A stretch of DNA of 21,773 nucleotides, from NCBI RefSeq assembly GCF_050337105.1, contig NZ_JAKJSQ010000063.1, forward strand, positions 1-21,773, given 5' to 3'. Positions 1 to 8,226 of the stretch are shown piece after piece. Under the pieces are notes generated by a model. The model searched no databases. It saw nothing but the letters and a program-made list of their open reading frames with translations, and had not been told where the DNA came from. Position numbers and translations under genes: made by a program. This DNA comes from Aliivibrio_A kagoshimensis (GTDB taxonomy: Bacteria > Pseudomonadota > Gammaproteobacteria > Enterobacterales > Vibrionaceae). Positions within the stretch are counted from its first letter, which is position 1. The number at the start of each line of letters is the position of its first letter.

Positions 1-171
1 GTTATTAATAATTCTCATAATAATGTTCTCAATTGTGATGTTTCATCTTAAATATAGGACAAAATTTTACCATCTGTTAACAAAATAGTCCTAACCACCC
101 TACTTTCAGAGCACTAAGATTAAATTACGTTGCTTATTCGTTATTAGTAAGCAAACGAAAGGAGAAATATC
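1..171 (+). promoter_or_regulatory. Leader and presumed control region of the tad operon
   Basis: AT-rich non-coding DNA in front of flp. Two inverted repeats are visible. TAGGAC (55-60) pairs with GTCCTA (88-93) and encloses the palindrome TGTTAACA (75-82). TTGCTTA (130-136) pairs with TAAGCAA (148-154) and ends just before the ribosome binding site GGAG (161-164). The second would form a hairpin in the mRNA leader that could affect flp translation. A weak sigma-70-like match (TTAACA 77-82, TACTTT 101-106, spacer 18) is not convincing. That the operon promoter lies here is inferred from the absence of any other upstream space. Confidence 0.4.
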
Positions 172-360
172 ATGAATACATTAATTAAGCACATTAAAGC
201 GTTCATTGCCGACGAAGAGGGTTTAACCATTGTCGAGTATGTTGTTGGCGCTGCGGTCATTGCAACGGTTCTGTTTGGTCTTTTCTCAACCGGGTTCGGC
301 GCACTTGGAACAAAATTAACCGCCATCGTGGGTAATATTTCTGATGGTTCGACACCTTAA
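172..360 (+). CDS. flp: Flp-family type IVb pilin (major pilus subunit)
   Basis: A 62-residue prepilin, the normal size for Flp/Fap pilins. A short positively charged leader (MNTLIKHIKAFIADEEG) is followed by the type IVb cleavage and assembly motif G|LTIVEY, with the conserved Glu-Tyr pair, and then one hydrophobic helix that continues to about residue 48. The leader would be removed by TadV, the next gene, and the mature pilin polymerised into the adhesive Flp fibre. The start is fixed by GGAGA 7-11 bases upstream. It is first in the tad operon, where the most abundant product is expected. The identification rests on motif, size and context and is secure. Whether other flp copies exist elsewhere in the genome cannot be seen. 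Confidence 0.96.
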   Translation: MNTLIKHIKAFIADEEGLTIVEYVVGAAVIATVLFGLFSTGFGALGTKLTAIVGNISDGSTP

Positions 361-407
361 TCAATATGGATAATTGAGGGCATTGTTACGCCTTTATAGG
401 AAACATT

Positions 408-911
408 ATGATTATTGGCAGTTGGTTAATCCTGTGTGTTATCGCGATATTTGATTTACGTGATAACCGCATACCAAACAGATGGGTGTTGCTACTTATT
501 TTCTCAGCCGTCGCAAACTGGTTCACCGAAATAAGTTGGACGGTAGCAGCAACACACTCTCTTTTAGGAGGCATCGCTCTCTTTTCCGGGGGACTCTGTC
601 TCTATGTGGTCAAAGCAATGGCTGCTGGCGATGTCAAACTGTTAGCCGCTGTAGGATGTTTAGTCGGCTGGGGCAATATCATGCCAGTTACCCTATGTAT
701 TAGTTTGTCGGCAGGTATTGTCGCCCTGTTTGTGTTAGCTCAACACACTGCCATGCAGCCTTATAGTGTCAATGAACTGTATCAAAAAGTGAAGTACCGA
801 GCCGTCCACTTAGGGCGTGATCCATTGCAAAGCACTGAGAGTAAGTTAGTCATGCCTTTTGCTCCATCCGTTGTTCTTGGTATGGCACTGTTTGAGTTCC
901 TATCCCTTTAA
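408..911 (+). CDS. tadV: TadV/CpaA prepilin peptidase (A24 aspartic protease)
   Basis: A 167-residue integral membrane protein of the short CpaA/TadV type, which lacks the N-methyltransferase half of PilD. The two aspartates expected for A24 peptidases are present: D16 in FDLRDNRIPN after the first membrane helix, and D75 in AAGDVKLLAA. Several further hydrophobic helices follow. Known family role: it cleaves the leader peptides of Flp pilin and of the pseudopilins TadE and TadF at the inner membrane. All three substrates are encoded in this locus. An AGGAAAC ribosome site lies just before the ATG. The gap from flp is only 47 bases, consistent with one transcript. Confidence 0.94.
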   Translation: MIIGSWLILCVIAIFDLRDNRIPNRWVLLLIFSAVANWFTEISWTVAATHSLLGGIALFSGGLCLYVVKAMAAGDVKLLAAVGCLVGWGNIMPVTLCISLSAGIVALFVLAQHTAMQPYSVNELYQKVKYRAVHLGRDPLQSTESKLVMPFAPSVVLGMALFEFLSL

Positions 912-920
912 GGAGCAGTT

Positions 921-2261
921 ATGAGCAAAGCAATGAATATTGAAGAGAGAGCCATTGAGGTTCCTCAGATCAAGCCGCCGGCGGTTCCGACCACCAAAGA
1001 GGCGTTAAATATACCGACAAATATTCTTGAAGAGCTGCTGCTAAAACACCTTTTGGCTACCCCTCGAATTGATATTATTCAGCTTTCCCAAAAGATGGGC
1101 ATCATCAGCCGTATTATTGAGGAGCTGATTCAATCTCTGCGACAGAAAGCGATGATTGAGATCTATCAGCCCGAAATAACCCAGCACAACTCGCAAGCGA
1201 TTCGAAAAAATGTTCTCTACGCCCTCTCTACTAAAGGTGCTGAATCGGCGCAACATATTGCAAAAATTGATACCTACTTAGGCCCTGTTCCCATTCCCAT
1301 TGAGGAGTACTCCGAGGTCGTCAAGCAGCAGGACATCCAAGAAGCGGGAAATATCACCCGAGAAACCTTAGAGATGGCGATGTTTGATGTATCAGGTGCA
1401 CAGCAGCTGATTACTCAGTTAGGGCCTGCACTCAACTCTGGTCAAGTTCTGCTTCTTTATGGCGACTCAGGAACGGGGAAAAGTTACATCTCTAAAAAGC
1501 TCTCTAGTGCATTTAAAAATACCATTTTCATCCCTCATGCGATTTATGCCGAAGGGAATATTATTAAGTTATTTAGCGCTCTGCATCATAAGCCATATTT
1601 AAATGAAGATAACTCAGTGCCTCTGCAGCTCATTGATCATCACGACCGTCGCTGGTTGCTCTGTCACCGTCCGAATATTTTAGTGGGGGGAGAGCTCACC
1701 ATGGAGATGCTGGAGGTCAATCAAGACAGCATTACCAAGTCCCTACAAGCGCCGCTACAGATGCAAGCCAACAACGGCATGCTGATCGTCGACGATTTAG
1801 GTCGGCAGCCAATGCCAGTGCAAACTCTGCTCAATCGATGGATCGTCCCTATGGAAACCAAAGAGGATCACTTTGCCCTTCCCAATGGCCAACAGATCAC
1901 GGTGCCGTTTAAAGTGACACTGGTTTTTTCAAGTAACTTAAGCCCACACGAAATTGCGGATCCCGCCTTTCTGCGCCGTTTGGGATACAAAATTCAATTT
2001 GAGTCCTTAACCGAAAGTGATTATCGAGCTTTGTGGCAAGAGACCAGTTTACGAATGGACATTACTCTGGAAGGGGATTACTTCAACAAGATTCGATTTT
2101 TGCATCGAGAAGCCAATTTCCATTACTACCCCTACTTACCCAGAGACATACTCAACATCTGTCGAGACATCATTACCTTTGAACAACTCGACTCGGTTAT
2201 TACATCCTCACTACTTGAGCAAGCATGGGCACTCTACTTTGCTGCTGACGATAGAGGATAG
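921..2261 (+). CDS. AAA+ ATPase with N-terminal helical/winged-helix-like region, embedded in the tad operon
   Basis: A 446-residue protein. Residues about 31-118 look like helix-turn-helix material (LLLKHLLATPRIDIIQLSQK and following). An AAA+ core follows, with Walker A GDSGTGKS (181-188), Walker B MLIVDD (287-292), a sensor-1-like SSNL (337-340) and an arginine-bearing segment FLRRLGYKI (350-358). It has no signal peptide or membrane helix, so it is cytoplasmic. It is not one of the classic tad genes (flp, rcpABC, tadVZABCDEFG). TadA is the canonical motor, so this is a second, different ATPase. Position (9 bases after tadV, 9 before rcpC) argues for a role in pilus assembly or its regulation, perhaps as a remodelling chaperone. 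Its function is not known to me. Confidence 0.85.
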   Translation: MSKAMNIEERAIEVPQIKPPAVPTTKEALNIPTNILEELLLKHLLATPRIDIIQLSQKMGIISRIIEELIQSLRQKAMIEIYQPEITQHNSQAIRKNVLYALSTKGAESAQHIAKIDTYLGPVPIPIEEYSEVVKQQDIQEAGNITRETLEMAMFDVSGAQQLITQLGPALNSGQVLLLYGDSGTGKSYISKKLSSAFKNTIFIPHAIYAEGNIIKLFSALHHKPYLNEDNSVPLQLIDHHDRRWLLCHRPNILVGGELTMEMLEVNQDSITKSLQAPLQMQANNGMLIVDDLGRQPMPVQTLLNRWIVPMETKEDHFALPNGQQITVPFKVTLVFSSNLSPHEIADPAFLRRLGYKIQFESLTESDYRALWQETSLRMDITLEGDYFNKIRFLHREANFHYYPYLPRDILNICRDIITFEQLDSVITSSLLEQAWALYFAADDRG

Positions 2262-2270
2262 GAGGCACGA

Positions 2271-3020
2271 ATGAGTAAAAGTCATATCGCCTTACTGTTT
2301 TTAGTGTCCGTTGTGCTAGGACTAGCAGCGGTATTTGTCGCACAAAAGTGGATTTCAGGCCAAATACAACCGACCGAAGAGGTCGAAGTGGTGATACGCA
2401 AGCCGATCATCATTGCCGCCATTGACATTCCATCAGGGACGGTCATTGAAGACAAACACCTCAAACCTAAGTTAATTGAAGAGGATTGGTTAAGCGACAA
2501 CCAATTTACTGATACCGAAGAAATTCTAGGAAAAGTACTGGCAAACCACATCTACCAAGATGAGATCATCAGTCGCCAACGAGTCCTCTCAACTGGGGAT
2601 GGTGCCACCTTAGCGGCACTGATTCCAAAATCAAAACGTGCAGTGACCATTCGAGTTAACGATGTCATCGGGGTGGCCGGGTTTCTACTGCCAGGTAACA
2701 AAGTCGATGTACTCAATACCGTCAATCGTAACAAGCGTGTCACCACCACCACGGTATTGAAAGACATTCGCGTATTAGCAGTGGATCAGTCGGCCAAAAC
2801 TGACGCCAATAAACCCGTTATAGTTCGCGCCGTCACCTTAGAGGTCACTCCACTACAAGCAGAGAAGTTACTCACAGCAAAAGGTAAAGGGGAGATTCAA
2901 CTCGCCCTGCGTAATCCGTTTGAACCAGAAAAAGAGAAAGTGGTTCGCCGACGTATCGTGACACCGACGGTCACCATCATCAAAGGTACTGACAAAACCA
3001 GTATCAAAGTGAAAGAGTAA
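2271..3020 (+). CDS. rcpC: RcpC/CpaB Flp pilus assembly protein
   Basis: A 249-residue protein with one N-terminal membrane anchor (about residues 6-25, IALLFLVSVVLGLAAVFVAQ) and a periplasmic part. Residues about 45-110 fit the SAF-like domain of CpaB (PIIIAAIDIPSGTVIEDKHL). The segment from about 120 (KRAVTIRVNDVIGVAGFLLP and on) matches the conserved RcpC/CpaB C-terminal region. Known role: a periplasmic partner of the RcpA secretin, bridging inner and outer membrane parts of the Tad machine. The ribosome site GGAGG lies in the short gap after the ATPase gene, and rcpA follows directly. Confidence 0.95.
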   Translation: MSKSHIALLFLVSVVLGLAAVFVAQKWISGQIQPTEEVEVVIRKPIIIAAIDIPSGTVIEDKHLKPKLIEEDWLSDNQFTDTEEILGKVLANHIYQDEIISRQRVLSTGDGATLAALIPKSKRAVTIRVNDVIGVAGFLLPGNKVDVLNTVNRNKRVTTTTVLKDIRVLAVDQSAKTDANKPVIVRAVTLEVTPLQAEKLLTAKGKGEIQLALRNPFEPEKEKVVRRRIVTPTVTIIKGTDKTSIKVKE

Positions 3021-3030
3021 GGAGGATATG

Positions 3031-4485
3031 ATGCTAATACGACTACTACTATTAACGCTATTTTTAAGCAGCCCCCTTATTCATGCGAATACTCAAGCGG
3101 GGGAGACGATTACGATTCCTCACCACAAATCGATTCACATCAATTTGCCTGCCAAAGCCAAAAGAGTGTCGCTGGGTGATCCCGAAGTGCTGGATATTGT
3201 GATGCTCAAATCCAATGAGGTGTTTTTAATTGGTAAAAAACTAGGCTCAACCAACTTAATGGCATGGGACAGTAAAGGTGTCCTGATTGAGTCGCTCAAC
3301 TTAGAGGTCACCCATGATCTCAATAGCCTAAAAACCAAGCTGTTTGAGTTTCTGCCCAGTGAAGTTATCAAAGTACACAGCAGTCAAAACAAACTGATCC
3401 TCAGCGGAAAAGTGAGCAGCCAATCGGTGATGGATATGGTGATAAAAATTGCCCAAACCTACACCGCTGATAACGCCATCGACCAAGAGAAAGCCAACGA
3501 GAATGTGTCCAGTAGCGCCATCATTAACTTGATGACGATTGGTGGAGCCCATCAGGTGATGTTAGAGGTCACCGTTGCAGAAGTTCAACGTAGCTTAGTT
3601 CGCCGCTTTGACTCCAACTTCCACTTTTTCAATCAAGGCAGCAATGTCGGTTGGGGAGCCACCACCGCTGGCGGAATCATCGATGATTTAAACGGGGCCG
3701 TTCAACCGGTATTTAATAATCCAGGCGTAGATAGCTCGGGTTTCTTAGCCACTTTTGTCGATAGCAGTACCCTGTTTACCTTAGCGCTAGATGTGGCTAA
3801 ACAAAATGGGGTCGCCAAAGTACTGGCAGAGCCTAACTTAACCGCGCTAAGTGGCACGCAAGCCGAATTCTTAGCGGGGGGAGAGTACCCCATTCCAGTT
3901 CCAGACGATGACGGTATTACCATTGAATATAAAGAGTATGGGGTCGGACTAACCTTTATCCCTCACGTGCTGAGCGATAAAAAGATCAACCTTAATTTGT
4001 CCGTCAATGTCAGTGAAATTGCCAATACCAGCTCGTTAACCATTACTCCAGGAAGCGGTAATGCCACCTATGTCATCCCACCGCTGACCAAAAGAAGTGT
4101 CTCATCCACCCTAGAGCTGGCCGATGGGCAAACCATAGGTATTGCAGGGCTATTGAGCGAAAACATTCGAGACATTAACAGTAAAATTCCAGGTTTTGGT
4201 GATATTCCAGTATTGGGGCAACTGTTTACTAGTAAAGAGTACATCAAAGGCGAGACCGAGCTGATTATTTTAGTCACTCCTCGACTGGCCAAACCGGTTG
4301 ATAGAGACAAAATCACGCTACCCACCGATGGGTTTGTAGAGCCTAACGACCTTGAGTTCTATCTGCTGGGTAAACGCGCTGAAATCAATAAAGTGGAAGA
4401 GAGTGAAAATGAATCTGTCACCGAAGAGATAATCAGCAGCGACCAACGTGGCGGCCCTGAAGGCAAATTTGGTCACAGCTTATGA
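3031..4485 (+). CDS. rcpA: RcpA/CpaC outer-membrane secretin of the Tad system
   Basis: A secretin of about 484 residues. A signal peptide (LIRLLLLTLFLSSPLIHA) is followed by the pilus-secretin N domain (about 25-100: ETITIPHHKSIHINLPAKAK onward), a ring-building region, and the secretin beta-barrel core from about 240, ending with the typical ELIILVTPRLAKPV near residue 420. It forms the outer-membrane pore through which the Flp pilus leaves the cell. Two adjacent ATGs (3028 and 3031) are possible. GGAGG at 3021-3025 is only two bases from the first and five from the second, so I take the second, though the difference is one residue. Its stop overlaps the next reading frame (ATGA at 4482-4485). 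Confidence 0.96.
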   Translation: MLIRLLLLTLFLSSPLIHANTQAGETITIPHHKSIHINLPAKAKRVSLGDPEVLDIVMLKSNEVFLIGKKLGSTNLMAWDSKGVLIESLNLEVTHDLNSLKTKLFEFLPSEVIKVHSSQNKLILSGKVSSQSVMDMVIKIAQTYTADNAIDQEKANENVSSSAIINLMTIGGAHQVMLEVTVAEVQRSLVRRFDSNFHFFNQGSNVGWGATTAGGIIDDLNGAVQPVFNNPGVDSSGFLATFVDSSTLFTLALDVAKQNGVAKVLAEPNLTALSGTQAEFLAGGEYPIPVPDDDGITIEYKEYGVGLTFIPHVLSDKKINLNLSVNVSEIANTSSLTITPGSGNATYVIPPLTKRSVSSTLELADGQTIGIAGLLSENIRDINSKIPGFGDIPVLGQLFTSKEYIKGETELIILVTPRLAKPVDRDKITLPTDGFVEPNDLEFYLLGKRAEINKVEESENESVTEEIISSDQRGGPEGKFGHSL

Positions 4486-4496
4486 GGATCAAACCG

Positions 4497-4766
4497 ATGA
4501 AAATAATCACACTAATCATTGCCACACTGATCACCATGGTGGGGTGTGTAAATCACTCACCGGAACCGCTGGGGCAAACCGTTGCAAGCTTAAGAGCCGA
4601 GCAGACTTATAACAGCGAAGCCAGTGTACAAAACTCCGGTTATGTGCCCGACTTTAGTGGTGAAAGGGCTCAGGCTGCACTGTTGATCTACAACAGTCCT
4701 AAAATCCCAAAAAATATAGAGGGTGAACAGAGTAAATCACAAACCTTGCAGATCGTTACCCCATAA
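4497..4766 (+). CDS. Small Tad-locus lipoprotein
   Basis: An 89-residue predicted lipoprotein. The leader MKIITLIIATLITMVGC carries a lipobox ending at C17. The mature part contains LGQTVASLRAEQTYN and, later, a GERAQAALLIY stretch. This spaced pattern resembles small pilus-assembly lipoproteins seen in other Flp loci, where a similar protein lies between the secretin and TadG or TadE genes. The upstream in-frame ATG at 4482 overlaps the rcpA stop, but the GAGG at 4485-4488 is well placed for the ATG at 4497, which also gives the cleaner signal peptide. It may assist the secretin at the outer membrane, as RcpB or pilotins do. That role is inferred from position and lipidation only. Confidence 0.8.
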   Translation: MKIITLIIATLITMVGCVNHSPEPLGQTVASLRAEQTYNSEASVQNSGYVPDFSGERAQAALLIYNSPKIPKNIEGEQSKSQTLQIVTP

Positions 4767-4785
4767 AACTCTCTTTGGAGGCATG

Positions 4786-6003
4786 ATGAACAGCGTTAAA
4801 AGCAATATCAAGGGTTATAAAAAGCAACAAGGGATGGTGTTAGTGCTGGTCACTGCATCACTGCTGTTGCTGTTTGGTTTTGCCGCTTTCAGCCTCGATG
4901 TGAATCACACCATATTAAACAAATCACGCCTACAGAACAGTGTTGATGCCGCCGCGCTCTCTGGTGCACTGCTGCTGGTCAACGGAAAAACCAATGCCGA
5001 AGTGACTGCCGCCATCAATACCACGCTAACCACGGTTTCAACGGCTACTGGTAACACAGAAATGGACATGGGCAGTGCGAGTATCTCTGTGTTTTTCTCT
5101 AATGATCCGCAAACTTTTCCAGACCCCTCTTATGTCACAACGGGTGATACCTATGTCAGGGTCAAAGTGAGCAATATGCCACTCGCGAATTACTTTGTGC
5201 AGATGTTTGGTATCAACAAAACCGTTTCAGCCAGTGCCGTCGCCGGTCCTAGTGCAGCCCTTACCGTCGTGTGTAACGTGGTGCCTGTAGCCGTGTGTGC
5301 TGACAGCTCAGCAGGAAGTGGTTCCACCCATCACCTAGGCTACAATTTTGGTGAAACCTACGCCATAAAAATGGCGGATCAAAATCAAACTACTATGGGG
5401 CCAGGTAACTTTCAACTGCTCGACTTTGGATCTGGCGCCAGTGATGTACGCCAAGGGTTAGCGGGGGATTATGCCGGCTGTATCGATATTAACAACCAAG
5501 TTCAAACGAAACCTGGTGCAACGGTGGGTCCGGTAGCTCAAGGGGTTAATACCCGTCTTAATATCTATTCTGGCGGCGGTGTAAACAGTGCAGACTACCC
5601 GCCCGATATTTATGTAAAGCAGCCCTCAAGCCCGGCGGTATTAGAAAACGATGGTTCAGTCACTCAACCCAATTGGGGCTACTCCGATTATAACTCCGAA
5701 GTTGGGGGCTGCCCAGGTGCTTCAAACTGTACCTCTGGTGATGAGGGTCGACGAATTTTAGCCGTCCCCTTAGTCGATTGCAGTGGTTCATCTGGCGGGA
5801 CCACAATGCTCGATACCATTGGTCTAGGCTGTTTCTTTTTAGGTCAACAGGTGTCAGGGTCAAACAGCGGTAATGGCGGCGTTCTTTATGGTGAGTTTAT
5901 TGAAGAGTGCACCGCTGCAAACGGATCTACCGGTACCAGCCCAACATCAACTGGCCCATTAAAAATTGTTCTCTACAACGATCCACTTAGTGAGGAGTCC
6001 TAG
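4786..6003 (+). CDS. tadG: TadG-like pilus assembly protein
   Basis: A protein of about 405 residues. Near the N-terminus is QQGMVLVLVTASLLLLFGFA, a pilin-like membrane segment typical of the TadE/TadG family (Tad N-terminal domain), followed by SRLQNSVDAAALSGALLL, the conserved helix with DAAALSGA. The long C-terminal part is exported, Gly/Ser rich and contains several cysteines. It has no recognisable von Willebrand A domain, unlike longer TadG proteins. An open frame extends upstream to 4723, but that would overlap the lipoprotein gene. GGAGG at 4777-4781 points to the ATG pair at 4783/4786. TadG is thought to act in the envelope with TadE and TadF in pilus biogenesis. Confidence 0.9.
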   Translation: MNSVKSNIKGYKKQQGMVLVLVTASLLLLFGFAAFSLDVNHTILNKSRLQNSVDAAALSGALLLVNGKTNAEVTAAINTTLTTVSTATGNTEMDMGSASISVFFSNDPQTFPDPSYVTTGDTYVRVKVSNMPLANYFVQMFGINKTVSASAVAGPSAALTVVCNVVPVAVCADSSAGSGSTHHLGYNFGETYAIKMADQNQTTMGPGNFQLLDFGSGASDVRQGLAGDYAGCIDINNQVQTKPGATVGPVAQGVNTRLNIYSGGGVNSADYPPDIYVKQPSSPAVLENDGSVTQPNWGYSDYNSEVGGCPGASNCTSGDEGRRILAVPLVDCSGSSGGTTMLDTIGLGCFFLGQQVSGSNSGNGGVLYGEFIEECTAANGSTGTSPTSTGPLKIVLYNDPLSEES

Positions 6004-6004
6004 T

Positions 6005-6448
6005 ATGACTTCACATAAACACCATCAGTCAGGTTTAGCCGCGGTAGAGTTGGCAATCACATTGCCAATTTTGCTGTTACTGCTGGTTGGTGTCAGTGAG
6101 CTGGGGCGCGCCATGATCCAGTACAACACCTTGAATAAAGCCGTGCAAAATGGTGCTCGCTATGCCATCACCGATATCTACGGCACCAATTCCGCTACTC
6201 AACTTGCCGATAGCACCAACATTAAAAATATCGTGATCTACGGAAATAAGGGGGGAACGGGGACCAAAGTATTACATAACTTGACCGCTAGCGATGTGAG
6301 CATTAATCAGTCAGGTAACTATGTCACCATCACGGCCTCTTACAACTTCACGCCACATTTCGCCAAATTGCCCTCTTTCTTTGGTTATGGTGGCGACTCA
6401 CTGAGCTTTGGTTTTAGTGCCTCTACTGCCATGAGGACATCGCCATGA
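6005..6448 (+). CDS. tadE: TadE pseudopilin
   Basis: A 147-residue pseudopilin. The short leader MTSHKHHQSG precedes LAAVELAITLPILLLLLVGV, a prepilin-like cleavage site with the glutamate at +5 of the mature protein and a hydrophobic helix. The continuation NTLNKAVQNGARYA is the characteristic TadE helix. TadE is processed by TadV and acts as a minor pilin-like component needed for pilus formation. The start is set by GAGGAG (5992-5997) spanning the end of tadG. An open frame upstream to 5966 would run into tadG and is not needed. The stop overlaps the tadF start by four bases (ATGA), which suggests coupled translation. Confidence 0.94.
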   Translation: MTSHKHHQSGLAAVELAITLPILLLLLVGVSELGRAMIQYNTLNKAVQNGARYAITDIYGTNSATQLADSTNIKNIVIYGNKGGTGTKVLHNLTASDVSINQSGNYVTITASYNFTPHFAKLPSFFGYGGDSLSFGFSASTAMRTSP

Positions 6449-6966
6449 CATTTTTTAAGATGACACATAGACAGCAAAAGCCGAGATCCAAACAACAAGG
6501 CATCGCACTGGTCGAATTCACTCTGATCGCCACCTTTTTACTTTTTCTGTTAATTGGCATTATGGAGATGGCCCGTCTTATGTACTCCATGCAGTCACTC
6601 AGTGAGATGACACGTCGAGGCGCTCGCTTAGCCGCGGTCTGTTATGTCAGCGATCAAAGTGATATTCCGGCACTGAATTCCATCGTCAATATCGCGCCAA
6701 AAGGATTTCTTCCCCAACACTTAATCATTGAGTATCTTGATGCTGATGGTGTCGCGATCAGTGGGGATCTCACCACCAATACCAATTTTGCTCAGATTCG
6801 ATTTGTCAGCGCTCGAATTGACGCCTTCAACTATCAACTGCTGATCCCATTTGTCACCTTAAACTTAACGGACTTTGTTCCCTCGTTTCAAACCATTATT
6901 CCAGCCGAAAGTCTTGGTGTTCTTCGGCCGACGTCATCCAACCCCACCGCAATCACCAACTGTTAG
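6445..6966 (+). CDS. tadF: TadF pseudopilin
   Basis: A 173-residue TadE-like protein. A basic leader ends in QQG, followed by IALVEFTLIATFLLFLLIGI, again with the glutamate at +5, and by SLSEMTRRGARLAAVCYV, the conserved amphipathic helix. Known role: a second pseudopilin, cleaved by TadV and required with TadE and TadG. Its ATG lies inside the tadE stop (ATGA), and GAGG about 10 bases upstream serves as ribosome site inside tadE. The assignment of TadE versus TadF among these paralogues is by order and is therefore slightly less certain than family membership. Confidence 0.88.
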   Translation: MTFFKMTHRQQKPRSKQQGIALVEFTLIATFLLFLLIGIMEMARLMYSMQSLSEMTRRGARLAAVCYVSDQSDIPALNSIVNIAPKGFLPQHLIIEYLDADGVAISGDLTTNTNFAQIRFVSARIDAFNYQLLIPFVTLNLTDFVPSFQTIIPAESLGVLRPTSSNPTAITNC

Positions 6967-6975
6967 GAGGATAAG

Positions 6976-8199
6976 ATGAGCGACTTAATCAATCTCATCC
7001 CAAAAAATAGCACGGATAGACTGCCTGGCTTAAAAACCAATGTCACAGTCTGGCTTGTCTACTCCACTGAAACCTTCCATAAACACATGGATACAGAGCT
7101 CTCTCAGTGCCGCAATCTTACGCTTGAGCATCTCTTTTTTGAGCATATTAACAATACCAGCATGGAGCAGCTCACCGTTCCTGATCTGCTGTTTGTGGAA
7201 GCGAGCGGTAACTGGGCCTCTCAACTCGGTAAGCTTCAGCAGTTTGACTTTGGTAGTGATAATCATCAAGCGGCTCTGATCATATTTGGTAATGAGAGTG
7301 ACAACAGTTCACTCAAAACAGCACTGCGTATAGGCGCTTCAGATTTCCTCTCAAACAGTGCCACCATCGCCGAGCTCTATCCCATCTTAAAAATGACGGC
7401 TGAAGAGAAGCTCGCCAACAGACAATATGGCGAGCTGTGCCTGTTTATTAACTCAAAAGGTGGCGCTGGGGCAACCACGTTAGCCCTCAATACGGCCACA
7501 GATTTAGCCAATGCTCACCCAAACAAAGTGATCATCCTGGATCTAGATTACCAATATGAGGTGATTACCGAATACCTAAACATTGTCCCGAAATACAGTT
7601 TGCTGGATGTGTTAGACAACCTAAATGATCTTGATGAAAGCTCGTTAAACGGCTTAGTGACCAAACACGACTCTGGACTGCACATACTGAGCTTTCAACG
7701 TAATGAGCGTCATGAGAGCCAAGAAAAAATGGAACTGTTAGGTAAGCTGATTTTAACGCTTCGTCAATATTATCCCTATGTGATTATTGACCTATCCAAA
7801 GGGATTGATGCCTTTGCCGATAATATCGTTACCCCAGCCACCCAACTGTTTATTGTCACCCAGCAAAATTTAGTGTCACTAAAACACACCAACCTCATCT
7901 TGCACGATCTACAGATGGAGTATGGGGTGTCGATGGATCGTATTGAAGTCTTGGTAAATCGATTTGATAAACGCCAATCGATCAAACTAAAAGATATCGC
8001 CGATACACTGCCCAATCATGTCAACATCCGAGTTATTCCGAATGATTTCAAGGTCGTGATTGAAAGCGCCAACCTTGGCAAACCATTAATGGAAGTGAAT
8101 AAAAAGAGCCAAGTCGCTAAAGCACTCGCAGCCCTTTCCAGACATATTGGGCCACAAAAAGAAGTAAAAGAGAGCTGGTTTAAGCGGTTATTCTCTTAA
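6976..8199 (+). CDS. tadZ: TadZ/CpaE localisation ATPase
   Basis: A 407-residue two-part protein. The N-terminal 140 residues resemble a degenerate receiver-like fold (LIIFGNESDN, ALRIGASDFL). The rest is a ParA/MinD-type P-loop domain, with the deviant Walker A FINSKGGAGATTLALN (KGGAGATT at 161-168) and VIILDLDYQYEVI as the A-prime motif. The signature lysine at the start of the P-loop is present, while the usual second lysine is replaced by alanine, a variation found in TadZ/CpaE proteins. Known role: places the Tad machine at a cell pole. GGAGG lies directly before the ATG, and the gene follows tadF by 9 bases. Confidence 0.94.
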   Translation: MSDLINLIPKNSTDRLPGLKTNVTVWLVYSTETFHKHMDTELSQCRNLTLEHLFFEHINNTSMEQLTVPDLLFVEASGNWASQLGKLQQFDFGSDNHQAALIIFGNESDNSSLKTALRIGASDFLSNSATIAELYPILKMTAEEKLANRQYGELCLFINSKGGAGATTLALNTATDLANAHPNKVIILDLDYQYEVITEYLNIVPKYSLLDVLDNLNDLDESSLNGLVTKHDSGLHILSFQRNERHESQEKMELLGKLILTLRQYYPYVIIDLSKGIDAFADNIVTPATQLFIVTQQNLVSLKHTNLILHDLQMEYGVSMDRIEVLVNRFDKRQSIKLKDIADTLPNHVNIRVIPNDFKVVIESANLGKPLMEVNKKSQVAKALAALSRHIGPQKEVKESWFKRLFS

Positions 8200-8226
8200 A
8201 CATATCATCAGGACAAGGGGGAAAAT

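Noticed and set aside
4723..4785. Longer TadG start at 4723
   Set aside because: It would overlap the lipoprotein gene by more than 40 bases and lacks a ribosome site, while GGAGG precedes 4783/4786.
6976..8199. Loss of function of TadZ because of KGGAGATT instead of KGGxGKT
   Set aside because: Replacement of the second P-loop lysine is seen in TadZ/CpaE-type proteins, and the signature lysine is intact, so this is a family trait and not decay.
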